Assembly (NCBI GenBank): GCA_016790515.1
Contig: JAEUOY010000048.1
Location: 1-36,279, forward strand
Reading direction: 5' to 3'
From: Burkholderiaceae bacterium
GTDB taxonomy: Bacteria > Pseudomonadota > Gammaproteobacteria > Burkholderiales > Burkholderiaceae_C
Length of the DNA: 36,279 nucleotides
Under the pieces are notes generated by a model. It searched no databases and was not told the origin of the DNA. It worked only from the letters and a program-made list of their open reading frames with translations. A program made the position numbers and the translations under genes. Positions 1-8,664 of the stretch are shown in pieces; within the stretch, counting starts at the first letter, position 1, and each line of letters begins with the position of its first letter.

Positions 1-312
1 CGACGACCATTGCTTGAGTTCGACGATCACCACCTTCTGGCGGGCTGCCTCGTCCTCGCCGGTGATGACGAGATCGATGCGCTTGGAACTCTGCGGCAGC
101 TGGTACTCGATCGCCACGCCCGCGTCGGCCGGGATGCCGTCGTCGCGCAGCACTTTGGCCATCTCCAGAAGCGAGTGTTTCCACGACTGAAGTTCCGGCA
201 AGCCGACGCCGTGGCCCGTGGCATGCCGGAAGTGCCGCGCCACGACCTGCTCGATGTCGTCGCCGAAGGCATGCTCGACGAACTGCCGCTTGGTGGCCTG
301 GTAGATGATCAT
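1..312 (-). CDS. DUF2075-type (Schlafen group 3-like helicase) protein, N-terminal fragment
   Basis: The reverse strand reads from an ATG at 312 to the window edge without a stop, giving 104 residues; the 3' part lies outside. The protein opens MIIYQATKRQFVEHAF and continues with SWKHSLLEMAKVL, IEYQLPQSSKRIDLVITG and VIVELKQW. This is the N-terminal layout I know from DUF2075 proteins: a nuclease-like segment (SKRID...D/E...VIVELKQW resembles a PD-(D/E)xK core) that precedes a superfamily 1-like ATPase domain. The ATPase part cannot be seen here. The start overlaps the fic stop codon (ATGA at 309-312), so the two genes are probably translationally coupled. Members of this family are often found in defence or stress islands; any such role here is inference. 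Confidence 0.65.
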   Translation of the reverse strand, partial: MIIYQATKRQFVEHAFGDDIEQVVARHFRHATGHGVGLPELQSWKHSLLEMAKVLRDDGIPADAGVAIEYQLPQSSKRIDLVITGEDEAARQKVVIVELKQWSS

Positions 313-1499
313 CGGCGCCGCCCTGACGGAGCGCCGGACGCCTGCGGCAACTCGGCGTTCAGCAGCGCCACGTAGTCGCGGTAGCTGAAGATGCGCCCGC
401 GGCGCCGCTCGGTCACCTCGGTCACGATGTTCAGGCGCTCCAGGTGTGCCAGCGTCTTGTTGACGGTGGCCGGTGTCAGGCCCGTGCGCTGGCCCAGCGC
501 CGCCGCGCTGGCCACAGGCTGTCGCTGCAGCGCCTCGTGCAAGGCCCACGCCGACGGCGACGCGCGGCCCAGACTGGCCAGCTTTCCGCGGTCCTTCGCC
601 ACCAACGCCAGCAGCGCCTGCGCTGTGTGCACGGCCTGTGTTGCGCTCACCTGCACGGCCTCGGCGAAGAAGTCGAGCCAGCGTTCCCAGTCGCCTTGCG
701 CGCGCACGTCATTCAGCCTTTCGTAGTACAGCGCCCGGTGTGCCTTGAAGAACAGGCTCGGGTAGAGCAGCGGCTCGCGCAGCAGGCCGTCGGCCACGAG
801 CTGCAGCACGATCAGCAGCCGCCCGATGCGGCCGTTGCCGTCCAGGAAGGGGTGGATGGTCTCGAACTGCACGTGCGCCAGCGCTGCGCGCAGCAGCGGG
901 CTCGTGGGTTCGGGGTCGTCGTGCAGGAAGCGCTCGAAGGCGCCCAGGCAGTCGCGCAGTTCTGCGGCTGGCGGCGGCACGAAGACCGCGTTGCCAGGGC
1001 GCGTGCCGCCCAGCCACACCTGCGAGCGGCGGAACTCGCCCGGTGTCTTGTCCCGCCCGCGGGGGTGGTCCAGCAGCACGCCATGCATCTCGCGCAGCAG
1101 GCGCAGGCTGAGCGGAAAGCCGCCGCGCAACCGGTCCACGCCATGCGTCATGGCCGCGACGCAGCGGCTGACCTCCTGGGCGTCTTCCAGCGGCACGCCG
1201 GGTTGCTCATCGATCTCGAACAGCAGCAGGTCCGCCAGCGAGGATTGGGTGCCTTCGATCTGCGAGGACAGGACCGCCTCCTTGCGCACGAAGCTGTACA
1301 GCAGAAGTGCAGCATTCGGCAGCATCGACGACACGGCGTCCAGACGGCCCAGCGCGACCAGCGCATCATCGAAGCGGCGGCGCAGGTCGGCCGACCACGC
1401 GATGGGCGGCACGGGCGGCAGCGGCGCAGGCACGAAGGCCGAAAAGGCCTCGCCCTGCGTGCTGACGGTGACGGTGCGGCCGGGCGGTGGGCGCTGCAT
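309..1499 (-). CDS. fic: Fic family protein (AMP transferase) with C-terminal winged helix
   Basis: A 396-residue Fic protein. Fic enzymes transfer AMP (sometimes another nucleotide) from ATP to a hydroxyl side chain of a target protein. The core motif HPFLDGNGRIGR is intact at about residues 216-227, with catalytic His216. The inhibitory helix motif (S/T)xxxE(G/N) is present upstream as SSQIEG at about 78-83, so this is the self-inhibited class with an N-terminal inhibitory helix. The last 70 or so residues look like a winged helix (ASAAALGQRTGLTPATVNKT), common in this subfamily. A TTG at 1520 would give 403 residues; I prefer the ATG at 1499 because family members usually start shortly before the PGRTVTVSTQGE segment. 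The stop overlaps the next gene by 4 nt. The target protein is unknown. Confidence 0.88.
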   Translation of the reverse strand: MQRPPPGRTVTVSTQGEAFSAFVPAPLPPVPPIAWSADLRRRFDDALVALGRLDAVSSMLPNAALLLYSFVRKEAVLSSQIEGTQSSLADLLLFEIDEQPGVPLEDAQEVSRCVAAMTHGVDRLRGGFPLSLRLLREMHGVLLDHPRGRDKTPGEFRRSQVWLGGTRPGNAVFVPPPAAELRDCLGAFERFLHDDPEPTSPLLRAALAHVQFETIHPFLDGNGRIGRLLIVLQLVADGLLREPLLYPSLFFKAHRALYYERLNDVRAQGDWERWLDFFAEAVQVSATQAVHTAQALLALVAKDRGKLASLGRASPSAWALHEALQRQPVASAAALGQRTGLTPATVNKTLAHLERLNIVTEVTERRRGRIFSYRDYVALLNAELPQASGAPSGRRR

Positions 1500-1546
1500 G
1501 GGTGCGGGAACCTCAAACAAGGAGCCCGCTTATTTTGCGCTAGTGG

Positions 1547-1577
1547 CCAAAAATAAAACAGGCCGGCAAAGCCGGCC
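1547..1577 (-). terminator. Rho-independent terminator after pntB
   Basis: On the minus strand GGCCGGC-TTT-GCCGGCC (1577-1561) forms a 7 bp GC-only stem with a 3 nt loop, followed by TGTTTTATTTTT (1560-1549). This is a textbook terminator 26 nt after the pntB stop. It lies just upstream of fic, so fic either has its own promoter within about 50 bp or depends on read-through. Confidence 0.85.
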
Positions 1578-1602
1578 TTCCCGGAGTGCGCAGCGCCCGC
1601 CC

Positions 1603-3021
1603 TCAACCCCGCAACGCTGCCAGCACCTCGTCCAGCATCTTCTTCGCATCGCCGAAGAGCATGCGGTTGTTCTCCTTGTAGAACAGCGGGTTGTCCACGC
1701 CGGCGTAGCCGCTGGCCATGCTTCGCTTCATCACGATGGACGTCTTCGCCTTCCAGACCTCCAGCACCGGCATGCCGGCGATGGGGCTGGTGGGGTCGTC
1801 CTGTGCGGCGGGGTTCACGATGTCGTTGGCGCCGATGACCATCGAGACGTCCGTCTCCGGGAAGTCGTCGTTGATCTCGTCCATCTCCAGCACGATGTCG
1901 TAGGGCACCTTGGCCTCGGCCAGCAGCACGTTCATGTGGCCGGGCATGCGGCCGGCCACCGGGTGGATGCCGAAGCGCACGTTGACGCCCTTCTCGCGCA
2001 GGTGCTTGGTGATCTCGTAGACGGTGTGCTGGGCCTGCGCCACCGCCATGCCGTAGCCGGGCACGATGACCACGTTCTTGGCCTCGCGCAACAGCTCGGC
2101 GGTCTCCACCGCGCTGACCGCCGTCACCTCGCCCTGCGGCTCGGCCGCACCGCCGCCCGCGCCCTTGGCCGCCGGCGCGCCGCCGCCGAAGCCGCCGGCG
2201 ATCACGCTGATGAAGTTGCGGTTCATCGCCCGGCACATGATGTAGGACAGGATCGCGCCCGACGAGCCGACCAGCGCGCCGACCACGATCAGCAGATCAT
2301 TGCTGAGCATGAAGCCGGTGGCCGCCGCGGCCCAGCCCGAGTAGCTGTTGAGCATCGAGACGACCACCGGCATGTCGGCGCCGCCGATGGCCATCACCAT
2401 GTGCACGCCGAACAGCAGCGAGATCACGGTCATCACCAGCAGCGGCGTCATGCCGGCCTGGATGTCGTGCACCCGCAGGAACTCGCGGCCGAACCAGATC
2501 ACCACCAGCAGGCCGGCCAGGTTCAGCAGGTGCCGCCCCGGCAGCAGCAGCGGCTTGCCGCCGATCTTGCCGGACAGCTTGCCGAAGGCAATCAGCGATC
2601 CCGAGAAGGTGACGGCACCGATCAGGATGCCGAGGTAGATCTCGACCTCGTGGATCGCCTTCTCGGCCTCGGTGGGGAAGACCGTCGAGGTGTCGACGTA
2701 GCTGGCGAAGCCGACCAGGCAGGCGGCCAGGCCGACCAGGCTGTGCATCAGCGCGACGAGCTCGGGCATCTGCGTCATCTGCACCTTCTTCGCCGCGAAC
2801 AGGCCGATGGCCCCGCCGATGACCAGGGCGCCGACGATCCACGGAATGCCGGCCGGCGTGACGCGCGGGCCGAACACCGTGGCCAGCACGGCGATAGCCA
2901 TGCCGACGATGCCGAACAGGTTGCCGCGACGTGCGGTCTCCGGGTTCGCCAGACCTCCCAGGCTGAGGATGAAGAGGATGGTGGCGCCGATGTACGAGAC
3001 GGTGGCCAGGCTCGAGCTCAT
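1603..3021 (-). CDS. pntB: NAD(P) transhydrogenase subunit beta
   Basis: A 472-residue inner-membrane subunit of the proton-translocating transhydrogenase, which uses the proton gradient to pass hydride from NADH to NADP+. The first 270 residues or so are hydrophobic helices (domain II, proton channel). After an Ala/Gly linker with a run of glycines, residues from about 300 form the NADP(H)-binding domain III, with [47 protein letters not shown] and [11 protein letters not shown], all conserved in the family. Length matches the family (E. coli PntB has 462). The start ATG follows AAGGA with a 7 nt gap. It lies 28 nt after pntA on the same strand and ends at a strong terminator, so pntAB is a two-gene operon. 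Confidence 0.97.
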   Translation of the reverse strand: MSSSLATVSYIGATILFILSLGGLANPETARRGNLFGIVGMAIAVLATVFGPRVTPAGIPWIVGALVIGGAIGLFAAKKVQMTQMPELVALMHSLVGLAACLVGFASYVDTSTVFPTEAEKAIHEVEIYLGILIGAVTFSGSLIAFGKLSGKIGGKPLLLPGRHLLNLAGLLVVIWFGREFLRVHDIQAGMTPLLVMTVISLLFGVHMVMAIGGADMPVVVSMLNSYSGWAAAATGFMLSNDLLIVVGALVGSSGAILSYIMCRAMNRNFISVIAGGFGGGAPAAKGAGGGAAEPQGEVTAVSAVETAELLREAKNVVIVPGYGMAVAQAQHTVYEITKHLREKGVNVRFGIHPVAGRMPGHMNVLLAEAKVPYDIVLEMDEINDDFPETDVSMVIGANDIVNPAAQDDPTSPIAGMPVLEVWKAKTSIVMKRSMASGYAGVDNPLFYKENNRMLFGDAKKMLDEVLAALRG

Positions 3022-3049
3022 GTCCGTGTCCTTGCTCTTGCTGTTGTTG

Positions 3050-4633
3050 TTACTTGCGGAACATGGCCAGCATGCGCCGCGTCACCGCGAAGCCGCCGAA
3101 CATGTTGACCGCCGTCAGCGCCAGCGCGAACACGGCCAGGCCGAGGATCAGCGCATTCGGCCGGTCGGCCACGCCGCCGGCGAGCGGCGGCGCGATCTGG
3201 ATCAGCGCCCCGATCGCGATGATCGACGAGATCGCGTTGGTCACGCTCATCAGCGGCGTGTGCAGCGAGGGCGTGACGTTCCAGACCACCATGTAGCCGA
3301 TGAAGCAGGCCAGCACGAAGACCGTGAAGTGCGACAGGAAACTGGCCGGCGCGTACAGGCCGACCCCCAGGAAGGCCAGCGCGCCGAGGCCGAACACCGT
3401 GGCCAGACCCTTGGCCGACATCGGCTCGCCGCCGCCGTGGCCATGCCCCTTGGGTGCGGCAACCGGCGCCGCCGCCGGCTTCGGGGGCGGCGCCGGCAGC
3501 TTCAGCGGCGGCGCCGGCCAGGTGACGCTGCCGTCCTTGATCACCGTGAGGCCGCGGATCGCGTCGTCGTCCATGTTGACGTCGATGACCCCGTCCTTGG
3601 TCTTGCAGAGTTCCTCGGTCAGTCGCAGCAGGTTGTTCGAGTACAGCGTCGACGACTGCTTGGCCAGCCGGCTGACCAGGTCGGTGAAGCCGACGATGGT
3701 CACGCCGTGCCGCACCACGGCTTCGCCGGGCACGGTGAGTTCGCAGTTGCCGCCCTGCTCGGCGGCCATGTCGACGATCACGCTGCCGGGCTTCATGCTC
3801 TTCACCATCTCGGCGGTGATCAGCCGCGGCGCGGGCTTGCCGGGGATCAGCGCGGTGGTGATGATGATGTCGGCCTCCCGGGCCTGCTTGGCGTACATCT
3901 CGCGCTGGGCCTGCTGGAAGCCCTCGCTCATCACCTTGGCGTAGCCGCCGCCGCCCGAACCTTCCTCCTCGAAGTCGACCTTGACGAATTCGCCGCCCAG
4001 CGAGACGACCTGGTCGGCGACCTCGGCACGGGTGTCGTTGGCGCGCACGATGGCGCCCAGGTTGGCGGCGGTGCCGATCGCGGCCAGGCCGGCGACGCCG
4101 GCCCCGGCGATGAAGACCTTGGCCGGCGGGATCTTGCCGGCGGCGGTGACCTGGCCGTTGAAGAAGCGGCCGAAGGCGTTGGCGGCCTCGATCACTGCCC
4201 GGTAGCCGCTGATGCCGGCCATCGAGGTCAGCGCGTCCATCTTCTGCGCCCGGCTCAACTGGCGCGGCAGGCAGTCGATGGCCAGCACGGTGGCCTTGCG
4301 CGCGGCCAGCTGCTGCATCAGCTCGGGGTTCTGCGCCGGCCAGACGAAGCCGATCAGCGTGCCGCCTTCGCGCAGCAGCGCCACTTCGTCGGCGCTGGGC
4401 GGGCGCACCTTGAAGACGATGTCCGACCGGCCCCAGATCTCGGCCGCGGTCGGCACGACGGCGGCGCCGGCAGCGCGGTAGGTGTCGTCGGCAAAGTTCG
4501 CCGCGTCGCCGGCGCCGCTCTCCACCGCCACCGAGAAACCCAGCTTGACGAGCTTCTCCACCACGTCGGGCACGGTGGCGACGCGCTTCTCGCCGGCCGC
4601 CGTCTCCTTCGGCACTCCGATCAACAGACCCAT
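3050..4633 (-). CDS. pntA: NAD(P) transhydrogenase subunit alpha
   Basis: A 527-residue alpha subunit in the fused form: the soluble NAD(H)-binding domain I and the membrane part are one polypeptide, as in E. coli, rather than split into PntAA and PntAB. The start ATG at 4633 follows GAGGAG with a 6 nt gap and gives the family N-terminus [11 protein letters not shown]; an upstream in-frame start at 4714 lacks this support. Visible motifs are the NAD fold [18 protein letters not shown], the [19 protein letters not shown] segment, and the nucleotide-loop region [12 protein letters not shown] Pro/Ala linker with GHGHGGG separates domain I from about four C-terminal membrane helices. It forms the first gene of pntAB. 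The 109 bp to the divergent NUDIX gene must hold its promoter, which I cannot place firmly. Confidence 0.97.
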   Translation of the reverse strand: MGLLIGVPKETAAGEKRVATVPDVVEKLVKLGFSVAVESGAGDAANFADDTYRAAGAAVVPTAAEIWGRSDIVFKVRPPSADEVALLREGGTLIGFVWPAQNPELMQQLAARKATVLAIDCLPRQLSRAQKMDALTSMAGISGYRAVIEAANAFGRFFNGQVTAAGKIPPAKVFIAGAGVAGLAAIGTAANLGAIVRANDTRAEVADQVVSLGGEFVKVDFEEEGSGGGGYAKVMSEGFQQAQREMYAKQAREADIIITTALIPGKPAPRLITAEMVKSMKPGSVIVDMAAEQGGNCELTVPGEAVVRHGVTIVGFTDLVSRLAKQSSTLYSNNLLRLTEELCKTKDGVIDVNMDDDAIRGLTVIKDGSVTWPAPPLKLPAPPPKPAAAPVAAPKGHGHGGGEPMSAKGLATVFGLGALAFLGVGLYAPASFLSHFTVFVLACFIGYMVVWNVTPSLHTPLMSVTNAISSIIAIGALIQIAPPLAGGVADRPNALILGLAVFALALTAVNMFGGFAVTRRMLAMFRK

Positions 4634-4730
4634 GGTGAACTCCTCAGTTGTTGGGGCAGGGGCCGGGCACGGTGGTGAGCTCCCGATGACCGCTGCCGGT
4701 GCGACATTCTCCACGACCCGGGCGGCCCAC

Positions 4731-4736
4731 TACCAT
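4731..4736 (+). promoter_or_regulatory. -10-like element directly before the NUDIX gene
   Basis: TACCAT ends 6 nt before the ATG at 4743, and no Shine-Dalgarno sequence lies between. It would give a leaderless transcript. No -35 match is visible. It is one of several such sites in this window. Confidence 0.4.
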
Positions 4737-4742
4737 CGGGGC

Positions 4743-5249
4743 ATGAACGACAGCCGTTGGAAGCCCAGCGTCACGGTGGCCGCGATCGTCGAGAGCGACG
4801 GACGCTACCTGCTGGTCGAGGAACGCACGCCCGAAGGCCTGAAGCTCAACAACCCGGCCGGCCACCTCGACCGCGGCGAATCGCCGCTGCAGGCGGTGGT
4901 CCGCGAATGCCTGGAAGAAACGGCCCGCAGCTTCACGCCGCAGGCGCTGCTGGGCGTGTACCTGGCGCGTTTCGAGCGGCCGGCGCGCGGGGGCCGGCCG
5001 GCCGACGACATCACCTACCTGCGCTTCGCCTACTGCGGCAGCGTCGGCGAGGCCGACCCCACGCGCGCACTCGACGCGCCGATCGTGCGCACGCTGTGGC
5101 TCACGCCCGACGAGATCCGCGCCGCTGGCGACCGGCTGCGCAGCCCGCTGGTGCTGCGCTGCATCGAGGATCATCGCTCCGGGCTGCGCCATCCGCTGGG
5201 CACGGTGTGGGCCGATGGTTCGCTGCAGCAGCCGTGGCGGCTGGGGTGA
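4743..5249 (+). CDS. nudJ: NUDIX hydrolase, NudJ-like
   Basis: A 168-residue NUDIX hydrolase, which would split a nucleoside diphosphate or another diphosphate-linked substrate. The Nudix box GX5EX7REUXEE is complete: Gly40, Glu46, Arg54-Glu55 and Glu58-Glu59 (GHLDRGESPLQAVVRECLEE); the usual final glycine is Ala61. The small size, the SVTVAAIVESDGRYLLVEE opening and the position upstream of mnmA all fit NudJ, which in E. coli is next to mnmA and acts on hydroxymethylpyrimidine diphosphate and nucleotides. Substrate here is inference. The chosen ATG follows the -10-like TACCAT closely; longer in-frame upstream versions cross into the divergent pntA. The gene ends 11 nt before the next ATG, so it is probably cotranscribed with the metallo-hydrolase. 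Confidence 0.85.
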   Translation: MNDSRWKPSVTVAAIVESDGRYLLVEERTPEGLKLNNPAGHLDRGESPLQAVVRECLEETARSFTPQALLGVYLARFERPARGGRPADDITYLRFAYCGSVGEADPTRALDAPIVRTLWLTPDEIRAAGDRLRSPLVLRCIEDHRSGLRHPLGTVWADGSLQQPWRLG

Positions 5250-5260
5250 AGAGGAACCCG

Positions 5261-6157
5261 ATGGACGCCGTGCTGCGCTTCGGGCCGGTGGCGGTCCACC
5301 TCGGCGAGAAGTCGGGCAAGTACCCCGACGGCAACCAGGTGCTGGTGCAGGGCGCCGACACCCGGGTCGCCTTCGACACGCCGCTGGTCGCCAACCGCAT
5401 CGGGCCGGCCTTCGACGACGTCGACCTGGTGGTCCTGGGCCATGTCCACGAGGACCACCTGGCCGGACTGCACCGGGTGCCGCGGGCCCGGGTGATGGTG
5501 CACGAGGCCGACCTGGCCGCCGCGCGGAGCTGGGACGGGCTGGCGCGCCACTACGGCTACCCCGACGCGGTGCTGGGTCCGATGAAGACCAAGGTCGAGG
5601 CCGAGTTCCACTACCGGCCGCGGCCCGACGCCACCGGCTACGCCGACGGCGCCTGCTGGGAGCTGGGCGGCGGCGTGCGCGTGCGCGCCCACCACCTGCC
5701 GGGCCACACCGCCGGGCACTGCGTGCTGATGGTCGAGAACGAGGGCCTGGCCTTCATCGGCGACATCGACCTGTCGGGCTTCGGCCCGTACTACGGCGAC
5801 GCCACGTCCAGCCTGGCCGATTTCCGCCGCACGCTGGTGGCGGTGGCCGCGCTCGACGCCAGGGTCTGGGTCACCTCGCACCACCGCGCGGTGATCACCG
5901 ACCGCGCCGACTTCCTGGCCCAGCTGGCGGCGTTCGCCGGCAAGATCGACGAACGCGAGGCCCGGTTGCTGGCGATGCTGGCCGAGGGAGCGCAGCGTCT
6001 CGACGATCTGGCGCGCCGCCGGCTGCTGTACCCGGCCGAGCACGACGCGCCGTGGGTCGACGACGTCGAGCGCCGCTGCATCGCCATGCACCTGGACGAG
6101 TTGCTGGCCGCTGGCCGGGTCGAGGCGCTCGACGACGGCCGCTTCGCGCTGCGCTGA
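5261..6157 (+). CDS. MBL-fold metallo-hydrolase
   Basis: A 298-residue metallo-beta-lactamase-fold protein. The first metal site is HVHEDHLAG (HxHxDH), followed by the third-ligand region [16 protein letters not shown], the bridging Asp in [11 protein letters not shown], and a late SHHRAVI histidine. All expected ligands are present, so it is probably an active hydrolase. The last 100 residues ([24 protein letters not shown] onward) are helical and resemble the small C-terminal helical domain seen in many stand-alone MBL hydrolases. The ATG at 5261 follows GAGGA with a 5 nt gap; a GTG at 5246 overlapping the nudJ stop is possible but lacks a ribosome site. Substrate is not predictable. It sits between nudJ and mnmA on the same strand, 11 nt after nudJ. 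Confidence 0.85.
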   Translation: MDAVLRFGPVAVHLGEKSGKYPDGNQVLVQGADTRVAFDTPLVANRIGPAFDDVDLVVLGHVHEDHLAGLHRVPRARVMVHEADLAAARSWDGLARHYGYPDAVLGPMKTKVEAEFHYRPRPDATGYADGACWELGGGVRVRAHHLPGHTAGHCVLMVENEGLAFIGDIDLSGFGPYYGDATSSLADFRRTLVAVAALDARVWVTSHHRAVITDRADFLAQLAAFAGKIDEREARLLAMLAEGAQRLDDLARRRLLYPAEHDAPWVDDVERRCIAMHLDELLAAGRVEALDDGRFALR

Positions 6158-6184
6158 GCGGCCGCGGCCCGGCGCGGACGCGGG

Positions 6185-6190
6185 GACAAT
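6185..6190 (+). promoter_or_regulatory. -10-like element directly before mnmA
   Basis: GACAAT ends 7 nt before the mnmA ATG (6198) with no Shine-Dalgarno between them. This fits a leaderless mnmA transcript separate from the upstream genes. No -35 match is visible. Confidence 0.4.
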
Positions 6191-6197
6191 CGGCGCA

Positions 6198-7391
6198 ATG
6201 AAGAACGGCGCGACGAAACCCGCCCGCGTGGTCGTCGGCCTGTCCGGCGGCGTCGATTCGGCCGTCACGGCCTGGCTGCTGAAGCAGCAGGGCCACGAGG
6301 TGGTCGGCATCTTCATGAAGAACTGGGAGGACGACGACGACAGCGAGTACTGCTCGTCGAACGTCGACTTCGTCGACGCGGCGGCGGTCGCCGACGTGAT
6401 CGGCATCGAGATCGAGCATGTCAACTTCGCCGCCGACTACAAGGACCGGGTGTTCGCCGAGTTCCTGCGCGAGTACCGGGCCGGCCGCACGCCCAACCCC
6501 GACGTGCTGTGCAATGCCGAGATCAAGTTCAAGGCCTTCCTCGACCATGCGATGCGGCTGGGCGCCGAGAAGATCGCCACCGGCCATTACGCCCGGGTGC
6601 GTGAACGCGAGGACCGAGCCGCCGCCGGGCCGCCCCGAGGCGGCTCGCGCCCGCCCGGGGATCAGGAGCGCAGCGACGTGGGGGCCCGGCGATTCGAGTT
6701 GCTCAAGGGCCTGGACCCGCTGAAGGACCAGAGCTACTTCCTGCACCGGCTGACCCAGGCGCAGCTGGCAAAGACGCTGTTCCCGATCGGCCACCTGGCC
6801 AAGACCGAGGTGCGGCGCATCGCCGCCGAGATCGGGCTGCCGAACGCCAGGAAGAAGGATTCGACCGGCATCTGCTTCATCGGCGAGCGGCCGTTCCGCG
6901 AATTCCTCAACCGCTACCTGAGCCACCAGCCGGGGCCGATCGTCGACGATCGCGGCCGCACGCTGGGCCGCCACGTCGGCCTGAGCTTCTACACGCTGGG
7001 CCAGCGCCAGGGGCTGGGCATCGGCGGGGTCAGGGAGAAGGGCGCGGCGCGCGGCGCCGGCGACCATGCGCCGTGGTTCGTCGCCCGCAAGGACCTCGAA
7101 CGCAATGCGCTGGTGGTGGTGCAGGGCCACGAGCATCCCTGGCTGAAGTCGATGTCGCTGCAGTTCGACGACGCCAGCTGGGTCGCCGGAACACCGCCTG
7201 CCGACGGCGCGCTGGCGGCGAAGGCGCGCTACCGCCAGGCCGATGCGCGCTGCGTGCTGGCCGCTGCAGGCCCTGGCGTGTTCCGGCTGAGCTTCGACGA
7301 GCCGCAATGGGCGGTGACACCGGGCCAGTCGGCGGTGCTGTACGACGGCGAGGTCTGCCTGGGCGGCGGCGTGATCACGACCGCCGGCTGA
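6198..7391 (+). CDS. mnmA: tRNA-specific 2-thiouridylase
   Basis: A 397-residue MnmA, which installs the 2-thio group on U34 of tRNA Lys, Glu and Gln, using ATP and sulfur relayed from IscS. The PP-loop SGGVDS is at 16-21. The two catalytic cysteines are Cys105 ([11 protein letters not shown]) and Cys226 ([13 protein letters not shown]). [21 protein letters not shown] and [13 protein letters not shown] are also intact. Odd feature: between GHYARV and FELLKGLD there are about 30 residues (136-165) rich in Arg/Gly/Pro/Asp where the E. coli protein has only a few; this segment is encoded by a GC-rich palindromic repeat (6625-6685) inserted in frame. The site is a surface loop in known structures as far as I recall, so activity is probably kept. 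Confidence 0.96.
   Translation: MKNGATKPARVVVGLSGGVDSAVTAWLLKQQGHEVVGIFMKNWEDDDDSEYCSSNVDFVDAAAVADVIGIEIEHVNFAADYKDRVFAEFLREYRAGRTPNPDVLCNAEIKFKAFLDHAMRLGAEKIATGHYARVREREDRAAAGPPRGGSRPPGDQERSDVGARRFELLKGLDPLKDQSYFLHRLTQAQLAKTLFPIGHLAKTEVRRIAAEIGLPNARKKDSTGICFIGERPFREFLNRYLSHQPGPIVDDRGRTLGRHVGLSFYTLGQRQGLGIGGVREKGAARGAGDHAPWFVARKDLERNALVVVQGHEHPWLKSMSLQFDDASWVAGTPPADGALAAKARYRQADARCVLAAAGPGVFRLSFDEPQWAVTPGQSAVLYDGEVCLGGGVITTAG
6625..6685 (+). repeat. GC-rich palindromic repeat inserted in frame inside mnmA
   Basis: The segment starts CCGGGCCGCCCCGAGG, has inner arms GCCCGCCCGGGG, and ends GGGGGC. The same order (CCGGGCC...CCC, inner C-run/G-run palindrome, a GCGC/AGCGC arm, terminal GG(G/A)GGC or GAGGAGC) recurs at 9962-10020 and 19034-19099. 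It codes for a low-complexity loop in MnmA. Confidence 0.55.
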
Positions 7392-7731
7392 CGCATCCGC
7401 AGCGCGCGGTGCCCGGCCGCTTCATCGGCACGGCGGCATTCGAGACCGGCGCCGCGGCGTGCCGACCGATCGCCGCGCGTCGCGGTCGGCGACCCGGCGC
7501 TTCAGCGGATCACGGCGGTGGCGGCCCGGCGACACGCGCTGGCGCACGCTGCGCTCGAACGCCACGACCTTGCACCGGGCCCGCTGGGAGCGTCGGCGGC
7601 ACCGACCCCCCCGCAGACAAGGGGGGCCGAATGCCGGTCTGGATGGCCGCGGCCGTGAACAGTGCCCGCGCGGCCGTGGCCGGGGTGGCGTCCAATTTCG
7701 AACGTTCCGCGCCCGCTGTCAGGAGATTGCC
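7392..7731. other. 340 bp intergenic stretch after mnmA
   Basis: I see no convincing gene on either strand. It holds the palindrome at 7597-7636 and, at its right end, the ribosome site of the small ORF at 7732. Overlapping open frames here have no family signature. Confidence 0.5.
7597..7636. repeat. Interrupted palindrome with C6/G6 arms
   Basis: CGGCA...CCCCCC-CGCAGACA(A)-GGGGGG...TGCCG: outer arms CGGCA/TGCCG and inner arms CCCCCC/GGGGGG. There is no T-run, so a terminator is uncertain. A similar layout lies at 12965-12997. Confidence 0.45.
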
Positions 7732-7932
7732 ATGCCGCCCGTTGCCGCCCCCAGCCTGTTGGCCCGCCTGACCCGCCCGCGGCGCCGCAGCCTGCGTCAG
7801 CAGGAGCCTGCCGACCTGGGCACCGCTTTCGGCATGGAACTCTGGCTCGACGAGCGCGACCACGGTCATCCGGCGGCGCCGGCCAGGCGGTCCTGGTGGC
7901 CGCGCTGGCTGCACGGCGGCGCGCGACGCTGA
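7732..7932 (+). CDS. Small hypothetical protein, 66 aa
   Basis: The ATG is preceded by AGGAG with a 6 nt gap, one of the best ribosome sites in the window. The product has a basic, Pro/Arg-rich start (LLARLTRPRRRSLRQQ), a central DLGTAFGMELWLDE segment, and a Trp/Arg-rich end (RRSWWPRWLHGG). It has no signal peptide or membrane helix. I do not recognise a family with confidence. The support is the ribosome site and the position between mnmA and tetR; coding bias in a 66-codon frame at this GC content is weak evidence. Confidence 0.55.
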   Translation: MPPVAAPSLLARLTRPRRRSLRQQEPADLGTAFGMELWLDERDHGHPAAPARRSWWPRWLHGGARR

Positions 7933-8006
7933 TCCCCCTTCGGTGCAACCATGCCGACTCGGGGTTCATCGAATGACCTGAAGGGTCTCGATCTGCACTC
8001 GCCGTC

Positions 8007-8012
8007 TACAAT
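8007..8012 (+). promoter_or_regulatory. -10 element directly before the tetR-type gene
   Basis: TACAAT, the best -10 match in the window, ends 6 nt before the GTG start at 8019. Transcription would begin at or next to the start codon. No clear -35 element is visible. Confidence 0.5.
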
Positions 8013-8018
8013 GAGGGC

Positions 8019-8630
8019 GTGACCCGCCTGAGCTTTCGCCAGAAAACCCACCTCGCCCGGGAAGAGGCGATCGTCGACACGGTCAAGCGCCTGCTGGCCG
8101 AAAAGGGCTTCGACCTGATGACGGTCGACGAGGTGGCCGCCGAGGTCGGCATCGCCAAGGCCAGCCTGTACAAGCACTTCCCGTCGAAGGAGGCGCTGGC
8201 CGCCGCGGCGATGGTGCAGACGATGGGGCTGGCGCTCGAGCAGGTGCGCGCGCTGGACGCGCGCCCCGAGCTCGGCGCGATCGACCGGCTGAAGGCGATC
8301 ACCCGCTGGACGCTGCGGACCCAGCTGGCCGGGCAGATGCCGACGCTGCCGGCGGAGAACTCGACGCTGCGCAATGCGCTGATCGCCGACCGCGACTACA
8401 TGGACGGGCTGATGACGCTGAGCGACCAGCTCGGCGCCTGGATCGTGCAGGCCCAGAGCGACGGCGCGCTCAACCGGGCGTTGCCGCCCGAGGCCGTGCT
8501 CTACACGATCTTCGCGCGCGCCTGCGACCCGGTGCTGGGCTTCCTGAAAGCCGGCGGCAGCCACAGCGACGAGCAGATCGTCGACTGGGTGATGTCGACC
8601 TGCTTCGACGGGCTGGCCGCACGCGGCTGA
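8019..8630 (+). CDS. TetR/AcrR family transcriptional regulator
   Basis: A 203-residue TetR-type repressor. The N-terminal helix-turn-helix spans about residues 15-60, with IVDTVKRLLAEKGFDLMTVDEVAAEVGIAKASLYKHFPSKEAL typical of the family (broken here: TVDEVAAEVGIAKASLYKHF is the recognition region). The rest is a helical ligand-binding and dimer domain without a recognisable ligand motif. The start is a GTG; an ATG 8 nt upstream (8011) runs into a stop at once. Its target is unknown: the divergent side holds no gene and the next gene, uspA, is convergent. The target may be itself or a distant gene. Confidence 0.92.
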   Translation: MTRLSFRQKTHLAREEAIVDTVKRLLAEKGFDLMTVDEVAAEVGIAKASLYKHFPSKEALAAAAMVQTMGLALEQVRALDARPELGAIDRLKAITRWTLRTQLAGQMPTLPAENSTLRNALIADRDYMDGLMTLSDQLGAWIVQAQSDGALNRALPPEAVLYTIFARACDPVLGFLKAGGSHSDEQIVDWVMSTCFDGLAARG

Positions 8631-8664
8631 ACCGCGCGCCGCGCCCGCCGCCTGGCGCCGGCGC

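Noticed and set aside
2807-4678. Long open frame on the plus strand opposite pntA (and similar ones opposite mrcA, recG, the subtilase and the lipoprotein)
   Set aside because: These frames mirror strong genes on the other strand. Their products are His/Gln/Arg/Ala-rich with no domain, as expected for high-GC antisense frames.
8011-8022. ATG at 8011 as start of the tetR-type gene
   Set aside because: It reads ATG AGG GCG TGA and stops after three codons; the GTG at 8019 is in frame.
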